From positions 332,027 through 396,026 of the forward strand of contig NW_022985214.1 in NCBI RefSeq assembly GCF_010093535.1: a stretch of DNA of 64,000 nt. The letters are read 5' to 3'. The DNA comes from Lindgomyces ingoldianus. Taxonomy: Eukaryota; Ascomycota; Dothideomycetes; Pleosporales; Lindgomycetaceae. A program made the position numbers and the translations under genes. The notes under the pieces are model-generated. The model did no database searches, was not told the origin of the DNA, and was given only the letters and a program-made list of their open reading frames with translations. Every line of letters begins with the position of its first letter. Within the stretch, counting starts at the first letter, position 1. Shown here one piece after another: positions 58,697-64,000 of the stretch.

Positions 58697-59240
58697 CTAT
58701 GAATCTAAATTAGAATAATGAAGAAGATGGTAGAAGTCGGATTTGACGCAGTTCGTGTGCGGCCCATCTATAGTCAAGAAGACTTGAGGATCAAATGCGG
58801 TTATTTCACTTGGCCCTGATATCAAGTTAGTCGAAGATGCTACCCACGGGAAGGCTCTTTGCAAACCTGCCGGTTCGGAAAAAGTCACCATATTGGTGAT
58901 ATAATCGATCCAATACAAGATGGTTCTGGGACCATCGACACTTCCATATATGCCAAAGCTTTGAAACTCTGGCCAGCCTTGGGCCGTCAAAACCAGCTTG
59001 TGTGAGCCTATTGAAGAAGAATCGGTAAATGGCAATACTGGTAAAAGGGGGAAATAAGTAGCTCGAGCAGAGTGAGATCCCGTAGCGAATGAGTACGAGA
59101 ATCAAGACGAAGGTAGCGACGTGTATCTACATTATAGTGGGGGATTAAACGTCCCATTGCTCATGAACGAACAGGCCGAAGTGCGTACCAATGCCTGAAA
59201 TGAAGCCGAGAAAAATAACAGCAACCTGCGTGAGTGCCAT
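58697..59240 (-). pseudogene. Cytochrome P450 N-terminal fragment
   Basis: The minus-strand reading starts at ATG 59240 (MALTQVAVIFLGFISGIGTH), a hydrophobic anchor. It continues in frame through two stops (TAA after HEQWDV, TAG after SPTIM) into ATFVLILVLIRYGISL, then the P450 pattern VSKLWHIWKC, LVLDRLYHQYGDFFRTG and, after a frame change at a decayed intron, GPSEITAFDPQVFLTIDGPH. It ends about 150 residues in, before any I-helix, ExxR or heme-Cys region. Both stops could come from one C-to-T or G-to-A change (for example TGG to TAG). It is a dead, truncated gene beside other secondary-metabolite relics. Confidence 0.7.
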
Positions 59241-59579
59241 GTTGGAGCAAGTAATTACTCTGCTCTTGGTGAATTAAGAGGTCAGAACTAGTATTCTTTG
59301 AAGGTCTGAACGAACTCCGAGTGCCCGTAGCTCTCACATATACTGGGCATTGATCTTACGGTTACGGAAAAGGGTTTATTTCAAAACACTAGGGTATCTT
59401 GTCTGACGCTACTATTCGGGTTATGCTAGTTAACGGCGCGGGATGCGCTATAGTTCGTCCGCAGACATAGGTTTGCGGCACCTATGCGGGGTATCATACT
59501 CCAGTCTTGGGACTTGACCACGGAGCGCATTTCTACTGATTGTGCCATCCTCCCTGTCAAGTCCCCCCTCACACCCACC
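59241..59579. other. Intergenic between P450 and EthD-like relics
   Basis: About 340 bp of divergent upstream sequence between two pseudogenes; nothing recognisable. Confidence 0.3.
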
Positions 59580-60013
59580 ATGATAGACCTAACACTTAAA
59601 GATTACACTGCCCAATTATCATTCAATATACCATTCGTTATTACAGCCTTCGAGATGCGCAAACTAGGCTTGATACCCGAACGATTCGCCAACCATTACG
59701 ATGCGTTCACACCCCACTCCTCAAGGAATGGGTTGGAAATGCATTCCCTTCCACCCATGCGCGATACTACATCAAGCGGATTTCGAGAGCCCCAGAATTT
59801 ACCCCCCTCATTCTATATGGAGTACTGGGGGGTGTCGAGTTCAATTCAATAACTATCATGACGTTCGAGGACGACGCGCATGCGATGCGATTCCAGGCCA
59901 AGTATGCAGAGCCTGAGGTCAATGCACGAATGATGGAGGATGAAAATAAATACATGGCGAAGAAGACGATTAAATGCTTCGGACTGGGGGATCCTCGCAT
60001 TACCAAACTTTAG
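59580..60013 (+). pseudogene. EthD-domain protein relic
   Basis: The frame opens at ATG 59580 (MIDLTLKDYTAQLSF) and runs through MRKLGLIPERFANHYDA, the start of an EthD fold. Near 59715 the meaningful reading moves to another frame: PLLKEWVGNAFPSTHARYYI, PLILYGVLGGVEFNSITIMT, MTFEDDAHAMRFQAKYAEPE, ending IKCFGLGDPRITKL and TAG at 60013. EthD-like proteins are small ferredoxin-fold enzymes that often assist decarboxylation or oxidation of polyketide and related intermediates. A one-base frameshift appears to have killed this copy unless a tiny intron lies at the shift. Confidence 0.55.
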
Positions 60014-60138
60014 ATCTATCAAGAATATTCAGCTTTAGTGAGAGTATCTATGGCAGGCAACGTATTTAGTAAGCAGTGAAGAGTATCGGGCAAGGCATCC
60101 GCTTTTCGTTTCGAACTTTAGTACCATCGGAACAACTC

Positions 60139-61420
60139 TCATGCAAACTGTGCTTGTATATGTCTGGAGACGTTCTGATATATCTCACGCGTTAAACATC
60201 CATAGAGCCAATTCAATAATAGTGGGCAAATCCCAGTCCCCTTCATTCCTATATCCCCCCACTGGGGTTCGTATCTCGAAAGGTGGAAGAAGTTTATTTT
60301 GTGATGTCGAGGGAATACTGACCAGACCTTCCTCGGCCCTCTGGAGGATCTGAGGCCAGCCACACTGGATCTTCAACAAATGAGGCTGTAGTGTTCTTCG
60401 GATCTGCAAGATACCCACGTCCTACCTGTGGCCTCTAAGAGTAACTCTCCTACACAACTAATTAGCACAAGTCTATTATAATTCTGAGGGTCCACTATCC
60501 ACGTTCTTTGCCCTAAGCCTATTCTTATCCTTGTAGCCTCTGCCGGTGTAGTTGCGTTGTCCTTGATTGCTACCCTTGGGGCACACTCTAACTGACCATA
60601 GACATTCAAGACATAGACCTTTCCCCACCGTTTCCTAAGATCATCGGCATGAAGCCCTTCTTCTGAGAAAACCACTGTACGGATGCTGGGAATCTCTCCT
60701 GGGCTTAGTAGCTTTGCTATAAAAGGCGTAAGGTGTATGATGTTGGCACGCAGGGAGGTAATACTCTCAACGAGCCTATTGCGTTAGTCCTCTTCGCGCG
60801 GTATATAAATACGAGCGCCTGACCATAGAGCGTTGAAAATATTTACAATGGAAACAATGAATCTATAAGAGGAAAACTCGTAGATCCTTGGCGTTCTATC
60901 AAGACTGTAAGATTCCGCTTTGTAGAACATCGCTGAGGCGAAATTTTGGTGAGTGATCATCGTACCTTTCGGCGTTCCCGTGCTACCTAATGTGAAGACC
61001 ACATACTTGAGCGACTCAGGGCTGATTTCATACAATTTCCGATGAGGGCGATGACTCAGATCCGTCAAGAACTCAGTCCCGACAACTGTGGTCTTTTCCG
61101 CATAATCTGCAACGATCTTGAAGCATGCATTCGAGGATAAAACAGTCTTGCTCCAGTGTTTATCAATGATGGTAGCCCGTCGCTGAACCGGCAGGGAGGG
61201 ATCAAGAAGCAAAAAGGCAGCTCCAGCTTTCAAGATACCCAGTAGTGCGACTACTGCCCACATGGACTTTTCGAAACGCGCAGGTAGCAAGAATTCTGCT
61301 CCAACCCCGAATCCAACAAGACTCCCGACCGGCTAGCATCGTGGATAATCTGTCAAGCTCCCAGTAGCTCATCTCGCCATGCCAATCTAATAGGTTCATC
61401 TCGGCACGGGGGATTTCTCG
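60139..61420 (-). pseudogene. NRPS-type adenylation domain relic
   Basis: The minus strand reads GEMSYWELDRLSTMLAG near 61390, then VALLGILKAGAAFLLLDPSL, the A3 core SLKYVVFTLGSTGTPKGTMI (usual form YxxFTSGSTGxPKG) near 60990, and FNALWSGARIYIP. After stops it continues with LHADDLRKRWGKVYVLNVYG and RIGLGQRTWIVDPQNYNRLV near 60650-60480. This is the order A2-A3-A4-A5 of an adenylation domain. At least three frame changes and internal stops, and no condensation or carrier domain, show it is a decayed fragment of a nonribosomal peptide synthetase or related enzyme. Confidence 0.7.
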
Positions 61421-61499
61421 GCACGTAGGGAGTGACGTTAATTAATTAACGTTATTCTGATATAAAATACTTACGACGGCTGTTGAGCCCGTGGCTATG

Positions 61500-61740
61500 T
61501 AAAGGTATTGGCAAGCGGAGCGACCCTTGCCCCGCAGCCTTGCGATCCCAATTCACCCTTTGCCAATCTTCCGGTCAACTCCCTAAGAACGCCTACAGAA
61601 TCGCCACCTCACAAGGTCACGTCTGGGTGGGTCGGCCACCTCCCTGCTTGTGGTAGCAAGTTTTCTGCCACAAATCATTTTAATTACAGTTACATACCAT
61701 AGACTAGCAGGCATTAACCACCATTTTTGAACTTCATGTT
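61500..61740. repeat. Dispersed repeat fragment, copy 2
   Basis: The 61605-61690 part matches 6045-6140 in order and orientation (CACAAGGTCA, GGGTCGGCC, CCTCCCTGCT, GGTAGCAAG). It sits between the NRPS relic and the NLR relic. A 64-codon ORF over it is not considered a gene. Confidence 0.45.
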
Positions 61741-61748
61741 AAGCGGAT

Positions 61749-62610
61749 TTAGAAATGCTGATTAACGTGCGAGGGACATACTATCCTGAAAAGGTCAGGT
61801 TGCGCCCTTGTCGAGCAGCGGCTTACAATCTGCTCGTGGCCTTCTAATGAAGCTGCCCGGATTGCGTTGCCGTAGCCTCCACCCTGCGCGTTAACGTTGG
61901 CGCTCTTGTCAAGCAGCAGCTTCACAATCTGCTTGTGGCCTTGATATGAAGCTACCTGGAGTGCATTGCTGCATCTTCCACCCCGCGCGTTGACGTTGAC
62001 GTCCTTGCCGAGCAGCAGCTTTGCTACTCCTTCTAGACCTAAGAGTGCTACATAGTACAGCGGGTTCAGTATGTTCCTCACTACCTTTCGGAAATCGAGC
62101 TTGTCCCAGGGTCTATCTAGTCGGATCCAATTCACATACGCAGTAATGCCTGTTATCGGCAAATACATTGCAGCTTAGCTCGTTTCGGCTACTCAGTCTC
62201 CTGTCCTTTAAGTATCGCTTGCCCAGAACTCCGCTGAGTATCGTGCTGGCTTGAACTTTTCCAAGACCCCGCCAACCATATGGTGTGACTTTTGGAACTG
62301 GTCAAGATACCCAAGGCAGGCTTTAGCTATGATACTGTGGCACGCCGCACCCTGAATCCTGCCTAGCCTCTGGATACTGTCTGAGACAAGGCACTCCTTG
62401 AAATACTAGTGCGCAAGCGCAGCGACTTGCCTTGTTGACGCCAGACTACCGTCTCCATTGCCTGTTGTGATGGTGACGAGGCTAGAGCAGATTTCTAGAG
62501 CCTCTAAAGATTCCTCTAACACTTCCTCCCGATCAAAGGCAAGGTCGCGTGCCACATCAATAGTGATTACTTCTGCGACCTCTTCCCAACGCTCTCAACC
62601 GAACGAAACG
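61749..62610 (-). pseudogene. NLR-ankyrin relic
   Basis: The minus strand from about 62610 reads VITIDVARDLAFDREEVLEE, LEALEICSSLVTIT, QVAALAH, stop, YFKECLVSDSIQRLG, ACHSIIAKACLGYLDQFQKS, KFKPARYSAEFWASDT, two stops, then an open frame (62168-61749) with ankyrin units NALQVASYQGHKQIVKLLLD and GNAIRAASLEGHEQIV. In intact fungal NLRs this stretch is the end of the NACHT/winged-helix region leading into ankyrin repeats. The stops are TAG/TAA codons compatible with C-to-T changes. The N-terminal NTPase part is gone and the AT-rich block lies upstream. Confidence 0.7.
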
Positions 62611-62679
62611 AAACAAAACGTAGTAATCAACAGACGTCAACGTCTCACTTTCCTGCTACGTTTGTACAGCCTAGGCAAC

Positions 62680-63915
62680 TTAGCTGTCTGTTTCACTGCT
62701 AAACTAAAACACACTAAAATCCTTATACTTTTTAACATTTTATCTTACTTGCTGCTATTAACGTTTTATAGTATAGTAACTAGCTGCTTCTAAATAAGGT
62801 TTATAAGCTTAATTAAGTTACTCTTTATAACTTAATAATATAGCTAATTCTTCTGTAATTAAAGCGCCTTAATAGTAGCCCTAAAGAAAGAACCTTTATT
62901 AATTGTAACTATACGCTAGCCTCTACTAAAGGCTCTCTCGCAGTCGCAGCTAGTAGAGGGTATAGTAAGGAAGTTAAGAGCAATTTTAAATAGTGTAAAA
63001 TACTGTTTTTAACCTACTTTAAGCTACTAAGTAAGAGGGCTAGCCTATAAAAAATAGCTATTTTTTACCTTAGTGTCTTAAAAGTTTTTTATATAAGTGT
63101 TAAAGTATTACTATAACTTTATTATTTTCTAAGCTTTCTTATAACTCTAGGCTTTAGTAAGAAGAGAAGTGTTAACTATAAAAGCCTTTTAGTAATAAAA
63201 GTTGTAAGAGCTTATTACTAGAAGCTTTTACTAAAAAGAATCTATATTAACTTTCTTATCTTCTTTAGTATTAATATAACACTAGAAAACAACCTTTATT
63301 AAGGTCTCTACCTTCTAGTACTAGGATTAGTAATAACACTAGTAGTTCTTAAACTAAAGTATATAAAGTTATAAGTTAAGTATAGTAGTAATTACTAAGT
63401 AAAAAATAAAAAAATTAATAACTATTTTTTAGAAATATATGTTAATTTTTTTAAGTCTAAAGAAGACACTATTTTTAAAGTAACTATTATTAGGCTTAAA
63501 AAAAAGTTTCTTTTTTATCTATAACAGCTTATTATATAGCACTTACATATTAATAATAGACATTTATAGAGAACTATGCTTACTATTACCTTCTAGCTAT
63601 TTTATTATTTAATAAAAAACTTTAAAAAACTTAGTAAGGTGTTTAACTTTCTTTTAGTCTTTTTTACTAATAATCTTTTAAAAAGCTATGTTGCTAGGTA
63701 TGTTAAAGTCTTTAGTGTTGTTATCTGTACTGCGCTACTTTTAGATAAACTTAGTAATTAGATCTTTAAGCTCTAGACACTATATAAGCATTAGATATAC
63801 AGAATGCTAGCAGACGCTGCTATTCTGTATTAAATTAAGTGTGCTAAAGCTCTAGAGCTTATTCTCTTTTCTTAAAGATAATTATATAGCTATAAAGGCC
63901 TCCTAGTGTTTATAT
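62680..63915. repeat. RIP-eroded AT-rich block, right end
   Basis: Another TA-rich, ORF-free stretch with TpA excess, starting where the NLR relic loses readability and ending near 63915, after which composition is normal to the window end. No element ends or motifs recovered. Confidence 0.8.
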
Positions 63916-64000
63916 AATAATGTCAGATTGAAGCACTGTTTCTGGGCTTCCTGAGATGAATGATGGGTTTGGATATGATGTATGGGATGATTGATTGATT

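Noticed and set aside
59127..59150. Intron removing the stops in the P450 fragment
   Set aside because: It would be only 24 bp, below any workable intron length; reading straight through gives P450-like sequence with two nonsense codons.

Overview
The window is nuclear DNA from a filamentous ascomycete (Pezizomycotina). Protein genes carry many short introns (about 49-150 bp, GT...AG), and the conserved proteins are typical of that group. Three AT-rich blocks look as if they were eroded by repeat-induced point mutation (RIP): TpA is abundant, CpA/TpG is depleted, and no long ORF survives. I cannot fix the class from sequence alone.

Layout. 1-5.9 kb is a RIP-eroded, gene-free block. 5.9-10 kb is a gene-poor border holding relics: a tetratricopeptide-repeat fragment, a small ankyrin gene and unrecognised ORFs. 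10-19.6 kb is a second RIP block whose structure can be resolved. Two copies of a ~1.1 kb terminal-inverted-repeat element lie side by side. The first is split by a 6.6 kb Ty3/Gypsy-type LTR retrotransposon flanked by a 5-bp target duplication, and the second copy preserves the empty site. 19.6-37 kb is an accessory region: a single-pass surface protein, a TPR relic, a ubiquitin-like-domain gene, and divergent from it a very large NLR-type gene (nucleoside-phosphorylase domain, degenerate NTPase, intact NACHT, about 28 ankyrin repeats). An intact AP-2 mu gene sits at 34.3-35.7 kb inside this stretch.

38-57 kb is a dense, conserved housekeeping segment: a polytopic membrane protein, a coiled-coil protein, a methyltransferase-GFA fusion, a CorA-like transporter-family protein, mitochondrial succinyl-CoA ligase alpha, a BMT5-like rRNA methyltransferase, the GID ubiquitin-ligase subunit Fyv10/Gid9, and the ribosome-biogenesis ATPase Arb1. 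57-64 kb is again accessory and decaying: a diverged tandem duplication, then relics of a secondary-metabolite locus (P450, EthD-like, NRPS adenylation domain), a relic of an NLR-ankyrin gene, and a third RIP block.

How parts relate. The housekeeping genes are independently transcribed and share no single pathway. The accessory flanks share one theme, fungal NLR-type repeat proteins at different stages of life: one apparently intact giant gene and at least three dead fragments, next to RIP-eroded transposons. The NLR's tandem NTPase arrangement, its recently duplicated block of ankyrin repeats and its divergent ubiquitin-like neighbour are the strongest candidates here for something not yet described. 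Exon joins below were derived by hand from splice signals, reading phase and family conservation.
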